From Epilithonimonas hungarica (GTDB taxonomy: Bacteria; Bacteroidota; Bacteroidia; Flavobacteriales; Weeksellaceae), in the NCBI RefSeq assembly GCF_900102265.1, contig NZ_FNBH01000002.1, forward strand, positions 620,001-684,000: a DNA stretch of 64,000 nucleotides, given 5' to 3'. The notes beneath the pieces were generated by a model. That model saw nothing but the letters and a program-made list of their open reading frames with translations. It was not told where the DNA came from and searched no databases. Below, piece by piece: positions 1-7,453 of this stretch. The position numbers were made by a program, and so were the translations under genes. The number at the start of each line of letters is the position of its first letter. Positions within the stretch are counted from its first letter, which is position 1.

Positions 1-165
1 ATGGCAATCATAGCAAGCGTTCTTCAGAATTGTCTTTATATTTCCCGGAGTCTTATAAATATCAACAAAGTTATCTTTCCTATCGACAGGTTTATTTTCT
101 CTATTAACAGGAATAAATTGTATTGCCAGAAAAACAATAACTATCCAAAAAATTATTTTTTTCAA
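1..165 (-). CDS. Haem-binding domain protein, N-terminal part (cut by window edge)
   Basis: Partial gene of 55 visible codons that runs off the left edge. Its TTG start at 165 overlaps the TGA stop of the lipoprotein gene upstream (TTGA), which suggests translational coupling. The N-terminus is a hydrophobic stretch (KKIIFWIVIVFLAIQFIPV), a membrane anchor or signal. The visible part ends in ILKNACYDCH, a CxxCH c-type haem-attachment motif. Small exported proteins with this layout are common in Bacteroidota as the Haem_bd domain family. The family call is inference from the anchor plus CxxCH; the rest of the domain lies outside the window. Confidence 0.7.
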   Translation of the reverse strand, partial: MKKIIFWIVIVFLAIQFIPVNRENKPVDRKDNFVDIYKTPGNIKTILKNACYDCH

Positions 166-1814
166 TTGACAGGCTGCTCTTCTTTTGTTAAATCCCAATT
201 CTCATTGATCTCCCACATTTGTCGTGCATTGATATTGCTCATTGCATCTTTTTCCCCAACCTTCTTGAAAAGATATACATCCTCCGCCAAAGTTTCGGTT
301 GCAAAATCTGCGTTATCCCAATATCCATTTTCATTGTTATCCACCAAAATCCTTAGTTTATAAGTTCCCGGTTTTATATTGACAAACGCAATCTCAGATT
401 GATTGGTATATTGCTGATATGCGGGTTCATTTTTTTCATTAAGTAATTGTATCCAAAATTTGTGAGCAGGCGGGTTTATAAGATGGACCTTAAAGCTCCC
501 GAACTCTTCCGGTTTTGAAACATCGAAATCAAAACGAACACTTTCACTGGATCTGTTATAATAAGAAATGACCGTATTTTTAGGAACAGTCAGTTTATAT
601 TTCTTTCCAGAAACAAAATTTGATTTAACAATAACTTGTGTCGAATCTAACTCCGAGATCCTTGCTGTGAAATCCTGGGTAATACTGTCTGACTCCAGCT
701 TCCAGTTTTCTGGTTGGATCTTATTAATAATATAATTAGAGGAAAATCGAAAATCCGTTTCTGGTGCCAGTTTATTAGAAAAGGGATTTGCAATAGTCAT
801 TTCATCCTTTGCAGGTTTCTTATAAAATACAGACATTGTATCTTGTTTGGAACCTGTATCATAAGAAAATTTCAGATTCTCACTTACTGTTGCTCCAATA
901 TTCTCTTTTGCAGCATCGAACCAAATTCGAACAGAATCTGATTTTGCCTTGTGTGTCACTTTGTAATCTGTCGGTTTTTCTCCTACAGTTTTCACGATGA
1001 CTTTATCAGGATTACCTTCGAAAATCATTGCTACACCTCCCACGGTTGCAGCCATTTCCTTATATTTTACAATTTTTTTTGATGGAAAAGTTTTCATCCT
1101 CATTCCCGAAATACTACTTTCAAGATTGATTTCTGCTTTTTGGAAAGCAACACTCTCTTTCCCCGAGTCATAGATGGAATTACTATTCTCATCATCGAAA
1201 CCAATGATCCTATATTTTCCAGGTGTCAGGTAATTGAGTTCAAAATAACCATCCTCATCGGCTTTTGTAATGTAATAAGGTTTTTGGCGGTAATTCATAC
1301 TATCTTTTACTTGATAAAGTCCAACTACCAAGTTTTTTTCTTTTCCTTCTGAGTTTTTACTATTCCCTAAGGCATCAGAAATTGTTCCACTTATATAGAG
1401 ATCATCCAGTTTTTCTCCCGTCGAAAAAGCAAAATTGAAATAGGGCAACACATTACCTTCATTAAGGTCCACAACAGAATTTCCAAAATTGAAGTTATAA
1501 GTCGTGTTTGATTGCAAAGAATCTTTCCATTGGATTTCCAAATACTTGTTCCCCGTAGAAGAAGGAAGAATCTTGGTATATTTTATAGGTGGGGAAATGA
1601 TCAGATTTTTACTAATGTCTTTCAACTGGATATATTCGTTAAAATAGATTCTAAGTTCTTTAATATTTTTCGAAACATTAACTCTGGTCGTATCAATATT
1701 AGAGCCTATCATTTTTGGAGCGATGGAATCTTTTTTTCCTCCCACAGGTGAACCTACTCTGGCACAACTTACCAAAACCAACGATGCAAAAAGCCAAAGA
1801 AGAAACTGCTTCAT
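162..1814 (-). CDS. Ig-like domain (SbsA/Big_5-type) lipoprotein
   Basis: A 550-residue cell-envelope lipoprotein. The signal peptide ends in the lipobox LVSC with lipidated Cys17. Directly after it, about residues 30-110, is a Big_5/SbsA-like Ig domain (DSIAPKMIGSNIDTTRV, then LRIYFNEYIQLKDI). A beta-sandwich segment around 140-225 and another near the C-terminus each carry an Asp/Asn-rich turn (GFDDENSNSIYD; LVDNNENGYWD) like those of carboxypeptidase-regulatory or DUF2141-like domains. The family is widespread in flavobacteria with no assigned function. It overlaps the haem-binding gene by 4 bases. The -7-like box TATTTTTG at 1872-1879 lies upstream on this strand, without a well-spaced -33 box. 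Confidence 0.85.
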   Translation of the reverse strand: MKQFLLWLFASLVLVSCARVGSPVGGKKDSIAPKMIGSNIDTTRVNVSKNIKELRIYFNEYIQLKDISKNLIISPPIKYTKILPSSTGNKYLEIQWKDSLQSNTTYNFNFGNSVVDLNEGNVLPYFNFAFSTGEKLDDLYISGTISDALGNSKNSEGKEKNLVVGLYQVKDSMNYRQKPYYITKADEDGYFELNYLTPGKYRIIGFDDENSNSIYDSGKESVAFQKAEINLESSISGMRMKTFPSKKIVKYKEMAATVGGVAMIFEGNPDKVIVKTVGEKPTDYKVTHKAKSDSVRIWFDAAKENIGATVSENLKFSYDTGSKQDTMSVFYKKPAKDEMTIANPFSNKLAPETDFRFSSNYIINKIQPENWKLESDSITQDFTARISELDSTQVIVKSNFVSGKKYKLTVPKNTVISYYNRSSESVRFDFDVSKPEEFGSFKVHLINPPAHKFWIQLLNEKNEPAYQQYTNQSEIAFVNIKPGTYKLRILVDNNENGYWDNADFATETLAEDVYLFKKVGEKDAMSNINARQMWEINENWDLTKEEQPVN

Positions 1815-1952
1815 TATAAAAATTAGATATTAGATGTTGGAATTTAGATTTTAGACTAAAATCCTCGAGTGCAAAAATAAGGAAACTTTGATACAAAATT
1901 GTTTCGACAATTGTAAAGTAAGTTAAATTGAAAACAAAAATGAGTTTTAAAA

Positions 1953-3113
1953 TTAAAACTCATTATATATATGCTTCAAAATATCTTTATCTGCTTCTGT
2001 GATGGCTATTTTTCTGCGTCCCATCGCTTTTTCCGCGACTTCATAGGATTTTTCCAATTTGAATTTCTCATCACCCTTCATTCCTCCCCAGGAAAAGCTA
2101 TCCACCAAATTTGGAGGAAAACCTGATTTGAAGATATTAGCCGCAACACCGACCACAGTTCCTGTATTAAGTTGTGTATTAATCGCTGTTTTGGAATGAT
2201 CTCCCATTATCAGCCCACAAAATTGCAATCCGGAGTCGAGAAACCTTTTTTTCCTATAATTCCAAAGTTTTACGGAAGCATAGTTATTTTTAAGATTTGA
2301 CGAATTGGTATCTGCACCCAAATTACACCATTCCCCGATTACAGAATTGCCCACGAAACCATCGTGACCTTTGTTGGTATAACCAAAAATCACAATGTTA
2401 TTGACCTCTCCACCGACTTTGGAATGTGGCCCAATCGTAGTTCCACCATATAATTTGGTTCCTAAGTTTATTTTCGAGTCTTCGCAAAGCGCCAAAGAAC
2501 CACGGATATTGGAACCTTCCATGATCTCCGCATTCTTTCCGATATAGATCCGTCCAGTTTTACAATTGATAGTGGAATATTCTACTACAGCACCTTCTTC
2601 TATAAACAGGTTTTCTCTATCCCCAATAAAACCGTTCGTAGGTGATAATTCCTGAGAATCTCTATCTCCTTTTATCAAATCGAAATCGAAATTAATGGCA
2701 AAATCGTTATGTGAAAAAATATCCGTTGGTTTTTCTATGAATAATAATTTCTCATGGATATCCGTCATTTTATTGATCTGGTTCAAAGAAAAATTCTCCA
2801 TATTGATGTTCGCCACCAGAACCTCATTTTCATAAACCAAAGCCTCACCAGGTTGCAAGTCTTTAATTTGTTTCAAAACTTCGTTTGAAGGGAAGAAATT
2901 AGGAACAATGAAAAGACTTTGTTCAGGTTTCGGTTCTTTGAATTTATCCTGAAGATAATTTTCAGTTATATAAAAAACATCATCTATCTCAAGAAGTTTT
3001 TTCCATCTTTCTGAGAAGGTCAGAATTCCCATTCGCATTTCTGCAACAGGTCTTGTGAAAGTCAACGGAAGGAAATCTTCCCAATATTGTGCGTCTGAGA
3101 ATACTAATTGCAT
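1953..3113 (-). CDS. GlmU-family sugar nucleotidyltransferase-like protein
   Basis: 386 residues matching the Bacteroidota alternative GlmU family. The N-terminal half begins MQLVFSDAQYWEDFLPLTFT and contains TRPVAEMRMGILT, resembling a nucleotidyltransferase domain but without the usual GxGTRM loop. The second half, from about residue 165, is a left-handed beta-helix of hexapeptide repeats (IYIGKNAEIMEGSNIRG, IGPHSKVGGEVNNIVI). The family is presumed to act on sugar phosphates or acyl transfer in cell-wall precursor synthesis; the exact substrate is not shown by the sequence. It follows the L31 gene on the same strand after a hairpin terminator. Confidence 0.85.
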   Translation of the reverse strand: MQLVFSDAQYWEDFLPLTFTRPVAEMRMGILTFSERWKKLLEIDDVFYITENYLQDKFKEPKPEQSLFIVPNFFPSNEVLKQIKDLQPGEALVYENEVLVANINMENFSLNQINKMTDIHEKLLFIEKPTDIFSHNDFAINFDFDLIKGDRDSQELSPTNGFIGDRENLFIEEGAVVEYSTINCKTGRIYIGKNAEIMEGSNIRGSLALCEDSKINLGTKLYGGTTIGPHSKVGGEVNNIVIFGYTNKGHDGFVGNSVIGEWCNLGADTNSSNLKNNYASVKLWNYRKKRFLDSGLQFCGLIMGDHSKTAINTQLNTGTVVGVAANIFKSGFPPNLVDSFSWGGMKGDEKFKLEKSYEVAEKAMGRRKIAITEADKDILKHIYNEF

Positions 3114-3162
3114 TATTTATTCTGAGTTTAAAATTCCAAATTCAACGTTGAGCAAATTTACA

Positions 3163-3190
3163 AATAAAAAAACCTTCCGAAAACGAAAGG
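3163..3190 (-). terminator. Rho-independent terminator after L31
   Basis: On the minus strand an imperfect 7-bp stem (CCTTTCG at 3190-3184 with CGGAAGG at 3179-3173, one mismatch) around a four-base loop is followed by a T-run. It lies 26 bases past the L31 stop. Confidence 0.65.
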
Positions 3191-3215
3191 CTTGTATTTA
3201 TAAAACGAGCTAAGA

Positions 3216-3467
3216 TTACTTAGCGAATTTTTTGTATTTGTTCATGAACTTATCAACTCTACCAGCAGTGTCAACCAATTTAGTCTTACCTGTGTAGAAT
3301 GGGTGAGAAGTTGAAGAGATCTCCATTTTGATCAAAGGATATTCTTGTCCTTCGAACTCGATAGTATCTTTAGTATCAGCAGTAGATTTACAAAGGAACA
3401 TTTCATCGTTGCTCATATCTTTGAAAACTACCAATCTATAATTTTCTGGGTGTATGCCTTGTTTCAT
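3216..3467 (-). CDS. rpmE2: 50S ribosomal protein L31, type B
   Basis: 83 residues, usual length for type B L31. It begins [17 protein letters not shown] and has the family core [26 protein letters not shown]. The zinc-binding CxxC motif of the C+ (type A) form is absent and only one isolated cysteine is present, so this is the zinc-independent form. It is a structural protein of the large ribosomal subunit. It is a single-gene unit with its own strong promoter at 3541-3571, a leader of about 65-70 bases and a terminator. Confidence 0.96.
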   Translation of the reverse strand: MKQGIHPENYRLVVFKDMSNDEMFLCKSTADTKDTIEFEGQEYPLIKMEISSTSHPFYTGKTKLVDTAGRVDKFMNKYKKFAK

Positions 3468-3540
3468 TTTCAGAAGTTTTAAAATTTGTTATAATATGAG
3501 TTTCGGACTAATGGATCCAGCAACTCTGGTTTTGAGGATG

Positions 3541-3571
3541 CAAAAATAAGAAAACTTTTTTATTCTGCAAA
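3541..3571 (-). promoter_or_regulatory. Bacteroidota-type promoter of the L31 gene
   Basis: On the minus strand, -33 TTTG (3571-3568), a 19-base spacer and -7 TATTTTTG (3548-3541), an exact fit to the TTG-N19-TAnnTTTG pattern of Bacteroidota primary promoters. Transcription would start near 3534, giving a leader of about 65-70 bases before the ATG at 3467. That leader contains short inverted repeats (CCAG/CTGG; GAGTT/AACTC), which could be an autoregulatory ribosomal-protein leader, though this is not demonstrated. Confidence 0.75.
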
Positions 3572-3702
3572 TATTTATTCCGAAAATTAAAAATCCCGAC
3601 CGTTCCATAATTTTTATCATTCTCCTGGCAATAATCGGTTATTAATATTGCTTCAATAAAATTCTTTGCATATTTTTATCCCAAACTAAAAATTGAGAAC
3701 AT

Positions 3703-4446
3703 ATGTCTGATTTAACTTTCGAAAAGTATAACCTTGCCATAGACAACTGGAATCTGTCAAAATCAAATTATTCTGATATCCAAAGTCTTATATCTCCGCA
3801 AAAGGTTTTCACATTGTTTCCGGACCAGATAGATTGGCTAGCCAACAACAACGAAACTGAGACCTACTTCCGTCTTGATATCGGTGTGCAGAGAGATGAA
3901 TTGATCCTGATACTGGCTCCAAGAACAACTTTTGGTGATATAAAAATATTAGACCATTACGAGTATGCTCCGCTAGGCTTTCTGGAGAATGACCTTACGC
4001 TGACCCAGACCAAGACCTACACAATGACCAATAATTATATATTGTCCAAGGACCTTACAAAACACGAGAACGACACCGATGTCAGCTTTCCGATTCTACA
4101 ACAACCGGTAACAGCCCAACAAATTGCCGTAGATGAAATCGAGTCCTGGAGAGAAAACGGGATGGACTGGCTAAGTCTGGAGTCCAACGAGTTCAATGGG
4201 GAAAGGATATTTCAAAGCTTTTATGTGCCCAAGGCAGACCTCTTGCAAAATCAGGATGATGCCACAAGTATTGTTTGTGCATTTGGATTGAAATATTCGC
4301 CTGTATATCAGCGATTGCTGCCAACTCTGATCTTCATTTCTTGTTTTGATGACCCGAGTTTGAAAAATGTGACCACAAAGTTGCCATCCAATACGTATGA
4401 CTGGTCAAGGCCATATCCGCCCTATACAGCATCAACAATAGGATAA
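3703..4446 (+). CDS. Conserved hypothetical protein next to a two-component system
   Basis: 247 residues, not recognised. There is no signal peptide and no transmembrane segment. Visible landmarks are LFPDQIDWLANNN near residue 40, an acidic mid-region and a C-terminal DWSRPYPPYTASTIG. The composition is that of a soluble globular protein. It ends four bases before the membrane-protein gene, which is followed by a histidine kinase and a response regulator, so all four genes are probably co-transcribed. A sensory or accessory role in that system is inference from position only. Upstream (3600-3702) no consensus TAnnTTTG box with good spacing was found. Confidence 0.7.
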   Translation: MSDLTFEKYNLAIDNWNLSKSNYSDIQSLISPQKVFTLFPDQIDWLANNNETETYFRLDIGVQRDELILILAPRTTFGDIKILDHYEYAPLGFLENDLTLTQTKTYTMTNNYILSKDLTKHENDTDVSFPILQQPVTAQQIAVDEIESWRENGMDWLSLESNEFNGERIFQSFYVPKADLLQNQDDATSIVCAFGLKYSPVYQRLLPTLIFISCFDDPSLKNVTTKLPSNTYDWSRPYPPYTASTIG

Positions 4447-4449
4447 ATT

Positions 4450-5055
4450 GTGGAAAAGATATTTGAAATCTGTGCTACATTAGCAGATATTTTTCTGGGA
4501 ATTACGCTTATCATTGCAATCATAAAGCTTAAGTTCTTTACAAAAAATGAAAGATGGTATATCTATTATGCCTTTTTCGTGTTTTGTATAGAGATCATCA
4601 TGTTTTTCAAAATAAAACAAACACATACCCATCTCTATCCTATCTATATTGCCGGAGAGTTCTTCTTGCTGAGCGGAACTTTCTTAAAAAAACTCAGTTT
4701 TAGCAGATATTATTTTATTCCGATAATACTTTTAAGTTTGGTATTCTTGACCGCAAGTCAAATATTTCCGTATTATGAAAATGATTACTCCAAGGCAATA
4801 TCCAATTTGATTATCATCTGTCTTATCGCATATTCGCTAATTCAGGAGATAAGACATTCAACTAAAAGCCAATTTCTTTTTTTGGACGGAATGCTTTTTT
4901 TGTATTACACCGTAAGCATTTTTATTTTTATGTTGCAGCATCAAGTGCTCAGATTTGACCACGAATCTTTTTTTATAATCTGGGCCATCAATAATATACT
5001 GCTTGTCATCCTATATTTAACATTTTTATATACTTTTTTAAAATTAAAGAAATAA
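4450..5055 (+). CDS. Integral membrane protein of a putative signalling operon
   Basis: 201 residues with GTG start, four bases after the previous stop. Hydropathy by eye gives about six to seven transmembrane helices (for example FLGITLIIAIIKL, WYIYYAFFVFCIEIIMFF, YYFIPIILLSLVFL, AISNLIIICLIAYSL, ILLVILYLTFLYTFL). No catalytic motif or known domain was recognised. It lies directly before a histidine kinase with only one short membrane anchor and no sensor domain, so this protein may supply membrane sensing for that kinase; that is inference. The reading frame is intact and codon use matches its neighbours. Confidence 0.75.
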   Translation: MEKIFEICATLADIFLGITLIIAIIKLKFFTKNERWYIYYAFFVFCIEIIMFFKIKQTHTHLYPIYIAGEFFLLSGTFLKKLSFSRYYFIPIILLSLVFLTASQIFPYYENDYSKAISNLIIICLIAYSLIQEIRHSTKSQFLFLDGMLFLYYTVSIFIFMLQHQVLRFDHESFFIIWAINNILLVILYLTFLYTFLKLKK

Positions 5056-5078
5056 AACTCAATATCATTTTTCTGGTC

Positions 5079-5801
5079 TTGTTGATTGTCGTTCTGATAA
5101 TCATCATATCCTTTATATTATTAGCGTACCGAAGTTTTATTCAGCGCATTATCAAAGAAAAGGACATCCAGTTTCAGGCAGAGCTAAATCATCAGCAGGA
5201 ACTGACGATGGAACATATCAAAGGGCAGGAAGATGAAAGAAAACGAATTGCCATATCTGTACATGATGACATTGGTAATCGTCTCAATATTCTCTCACTT
5301 TGGCTCAACAATCTCGATGCAGAAAACCAGGAAGCTTCCAAAAAGGTCATTACTAATCAGATCACCGAGCTTATAGATTCTACCCGAAATATATCGCATT
5401 CTCTTTATCCTGTAAATTTGGAGACGCTGGGTCTGGTTTTATATTTACAAGAACTGGTTACTAATCTTTCCCATAAAATAAATCTCATACTGCAGATCGA
5501 TCCTGCCTATCAGAAAAAAGATATATTTACAGAAGTCCAGATCTACAGAGTGATTCAGGAATTCACGACCAATGTAATGAAACACTCGAATGCTAATGAA
5601 GTAGTCGTTTACATTAGAAATCATCAGAAATATCTGACTATGATACTTTCTGATAACGGACAAGGTTTCGATTACGAAAAAGCAGGCAAAGGAATGGGAA
5701 TCAAAAACATCGAATCCAGAATCAGTTCCGTGAAAGGCTTTTACAAATGGAAAAACAAAATCGGGATAGGAAGCCGATTGATCATTAATATTCCTAATTA
5801 A
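5079..5801 (+). CDS. Sensor histidine kinase (HisKA_3/NarX-like), no sensor domain
   Basis: About 240 residues. One N-terminal transmembrane helix (LIVVLIIIISFILLAY), a coiled linker, then the dimerisation/phosphoacceptor segment ERKRIAISVHDDIGNRLN with His62, and a HATPase_c domain with N box VIQEFTTNVMKHSNA and G box DNGQGFDYEKAGKGMGIKNI. It belongs to the kinases that pair with LuxR/NarL regulators, and such a gene follows after two bases. There is no extracellular sensing domain. The start is uncertain: TTG at 5079 is used here, but the frame is open back to an ATA at 5052 that overlaps the upstream TAA stop and would add nine residues. Confidence 0.88.
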   Translation: MLIVVLIIIISFILLAYRSFIQRIIKEKDIQFQAELNHQQELTMEHIKGQEDERKRIAISVHDDIGNRLNILSLWLNNLDAENQEASKKVITNQITELIDSTRNISHSLYPVNLETLGLVLYLQELVTNLSHKINLILQIDPAYQKKDIFTEVQIYRVIQEFTTNVMKHSNANEVVVYIRNHQKYLTMILSDNGQGFDYEKAGKGMGIKNIESRISSVKGFYKWKNKIGIGSRLIINIPN

Positions 5802-5803
5802 TT

Positions 5804-6484
5804 ATGAGTGAAAAAATTAAAATTGTTTTGGTGGATGATGAACAGCTCATTCTGGAAGGAATCAAAATGCTGCTTGCTGCACAAACAAATATCTCTGTAG
5901 ATTTTGCCGCCACTTCTGGTAAAGAGATTTTGGAACATTTGGAGACAATAGGCGCCACTGATTTTCCGGATATCGCCATGATCGATGTACAGATGCAACC
6001 TATGGATGGATTCGAACTCGTAGAAATCCTGAAAAAAAACTATCCTAACCTAAAGATCATTATCCTTTCTTCGCATTACAAGAGCAGTGTTCTTGGTTAT
6101 ATGATCAAACTGGGCGTTTCTGCTTTTCTTCCAAAAAACTCTGATAAAAAGACTTTTATAGAAGCCATAGAAGCAGTTGACCAGAACGGAATGTATTTTA
6201 CAAAAGAAGATCATGAAATGCTTCTATCTTATATGAATACCCCTTCCCGAAAAAAATCATTATTTGAAAACGAAGAAACGCTTACCAACCGAGAAATAGA
6301 TGTTGTAAAACTGATCTGCCAGGAAAAGACCAATCAGGAGATCGCTGATATATTGTTCCTAAGTCCCAGAACTGTGGAAAGCCACCGCCAACGGATCCTT
6401 GACAAGATTGGCGCCAAAAACACGGTAGGGATTGTTATCTATGCCGTTATTAATAACATCCATTCTGTTTCAATTAAACTATAG
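5804..6484 (+). CDS. LuxR/NarL-family response regulator
   Basis: 226 residues. N-terminal receiver domain with the acidic pocket VLVDDEQ (Asp11, Asp12), phosphoacceptor Asp61 in IAMIDVQMQPMDG and the conserved lysine in FLPKNSDKK. The C-terminal LuxR-type helix-turn-helix, about residues 160-215, reads LTNREIDVVKLICQEKTNQE and RTVESHRQRILDKI. It is expected to be phosphorylated by the kinase encoded just upstream (two bases between the genes) and to bind DNA as a dimer. Target genes are unknown; the orphan gene at 6585 lies 100 bases downstream. Confidence 0.93.
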   Translation: MSEKIKIVLVDDEQLILEGIKMLLAAQTNISVDFAATSGKEILEHLETIGATDFPDIAMIDVQMQPMDGFELVEILKKNYPNLKIIILSSHYKSSVLGYMIKLGVSAFLPKNSDKKTFIEAIEAVDQNGMYFTKEDHEMLLSYMNTPSRKKSLFENEETLTNREIDVVKLICQEKTNQEIADILFLSPRTVESHRQRILDKIGAKNTVGIVIYAVINNIHSVSIKL

Positions 6485-6584
6485 TTCCTAAAAATTCAGT
6501 ATTTTTACTCTAATACAGGATTATTTTTTATTATTTCTTTGAAGTATGAAAATGTAAAAAAACAATTATCTAATTTTTTACAAT

Positions 6585-6920
6585 ATGTCTTCCCCAATAG
6601 AAATAATAAACTCTACCAATTATATCATCTCAGGCGAGATCTCTTATATGACTGTCTTTTGTTCCAGTCATTATTTTTTTGTGAAACCAAATACTAATTG
6701 GGAATCAGAAAAACGGGGAATCTGTCCTATCGTTCAGGTTTCAGCGATGATCAGAACGCCGAGAGGCGTTTTTACGGCAAAGCCATTTGTTTCTATTGGA
6801 ACGGCTTACAGCTCATTTGAAGTAATACAAACAAGAGAAAATGTTTTTTGTGTCACAAGATCCAGAAATAAAACCAATAAAAAATCGGTAATATTAGAAT
6901 CTAGCGATCATTTTTTTTAA
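6585..6920 (+). CDS. Small hypothetical protein (orphan)
   Basis: 111 residues, not recognised. The composition is protein-like, alternating polar and hydrophobic as in a beta-rich fold (NSTNYIISGEISYMTVFCSS, YFFVKPNTNWESEKRG, ICPIVQVSAMIRTPRGV). Three cysteines, no signal peptide, no membrane helix. It stands alone between the response-regulator gene and a strong terminator at 6954-6991, which supports it as a real transcribed gene. It could be a target or accessory of the upstream two-component system. The chance-ORF alternative cannot be excluded without homologues. Confidence 0.6.
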   Translation: MSSPIEIINSTNYIISGEISYMTVFCSSHYFFVKPNTNWESEKRGICPIVQVSAMIRTPRGVFTAKPFVSIGTAYSSFEVIQTRENVFCVTRSRNKTNKKSVILESSDHFF

Positions 6921-6953
6921 AGCAAAAATAAGACAGACCTGCTTCATATTTTT

Positions 6954-6991
6954 AAAGCTTCATCAAAAATGTATTGATGAAGCTTTTTTAT
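6954..6991 (+). terminator. Strong Rho-independent terminator
   Basis: Perfect 12-bp stem AAAGCTTCATCA (6954-6965) / TGATGAAGCTTT (6975-6986), nine-base loop, then a T-run. It ends the orphan gene at 6585 and possibly the two-component operon. Confidence 0.85.
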
Positions 6992-7071
6992 TGATTCAAA
7001 AACATTTCCGTATAAATACTTAATCATAAAATTGGTAATTTCTGCTCTGTTTCCACACGTGTGTATTATAA

Positions 7072-7079
7072 TATCTTTG
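7072..7079 (+). promoter_or_regulatory. -7 promoter element of a candidate non-coding RNA
   Basis: TATCTTTG matches the Bacteroidota -7 consensus TAnnTTTG. About 18 bases upstream is TTTC (7050-7053), a weak -33 match. No gene starts downstream; instead there is a run of hairpins ending in a terminator. Confidence 0.5.
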
Positions 7080-7085
7080 TACAAG

Positions 7086-7266
7086 AAGATACAGACACAA
7101 ATTCATATATAATAGTTAGCAATTTCTGCTCTCATCGGCAGAACGCTCCAAGATTAGAAACTAATAATGATGAGAATGTTTCAGAAAATTAAGTTATGAG
7201 TCGGATCAGCAACTTAATCCCTTAAATGGAGAAAATCCCTTTCAGATTTGAAAGGGATTTTATTTG
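7086..7266 (+). ncRNA. Candidate structured small RNA
   Basis: About 180 bases between a TAnnTTTG box and a perfect terminator, with no open reading frame of note. Successive hairpins can be read: TTCTGC/GCAGAA (from 7124), ATTAG/CTAAT (from 7153), ATTAAGTT/AACTTAAT (about 7188-7217) and the terminator AAAATCCCTTTCA (7232-7244) / TGAAAGGGATTTT (7249-7261). The motif AATTTCTGCTCT occurs in it (7121-7132) and again upstream of its promoter (about 7036-7047). The transcript is predicted only. A 6S-type RNA was considered but no single long rod with a central bubble was seen. Confidence 0.45.
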
Positions 7267-7310
7267 TTGTAAAATTTTCAATAAAAAAATATTATTTTCG
7301 CTTCCATAAA

Positions 7311-7412
7311 ACAATAAAAGAAGTCAATATTTCTAACTTGCCAAAAGGAAATTACCTTGTGAAAATCAAAACGGACAAAGAGAATATCACTCAGAAAATC
7401 ATCAAAGAATAA
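7311..7412 (+). pseudogene. Remnant of a T9SS cargo gene (C-terminal sorting domain only)
   Basis: An open frame of about 33 codons ends at TAA 7410-7412 and encodes EVNISNLPKGNYLVKIK followed by TDKENITQKIIKE. This is the last strand pair of the type A C-terminal sorting signal of type IX secretion cargo (pattern NLPKGxYxVKI...KIIK). No start codon or upstream domain is present in frame, so this is the tail of a lost gene. It is followed four bases later by an intact terminator at 7417-7443, as expected for a real gene end. Confidence 0.7.
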
Positions 7413-7416
7413 AACG

Positions 7417-7446
7417 AAAGCCTTTCAGAATTTGAAAGGCTTTTTG
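7417..7446. terminator. Bidirectional hairpin terminator
   Basis: Stem AAAGCCTTTCA (7417-7427) / TGAAAGGCTTT (7433-7443) with a five-base loop and T-rich sequence after it on the plus strand. It lies 8-37 bases past the stop of the minus-strand enoyl-CoA hydratase gene, so it probably also ends the paa operon. Confidence 0.75.
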
Positions 7447-7453
7447 TTGGCAA

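Noticed and set aside
1-363. Plus-strand open frame at the left edge
   Set aside because: Overlaps the convincing minus-strand lipoprotein and CxxCH fragment; composition is that of an antisense frame.
7086-7266. tRNA, tmRNA or a definite 6S RNA
   Set aside because: No cloverleaf or CCA end, no tag frame, and no single long bulged rod; left as an unnamed candidate.
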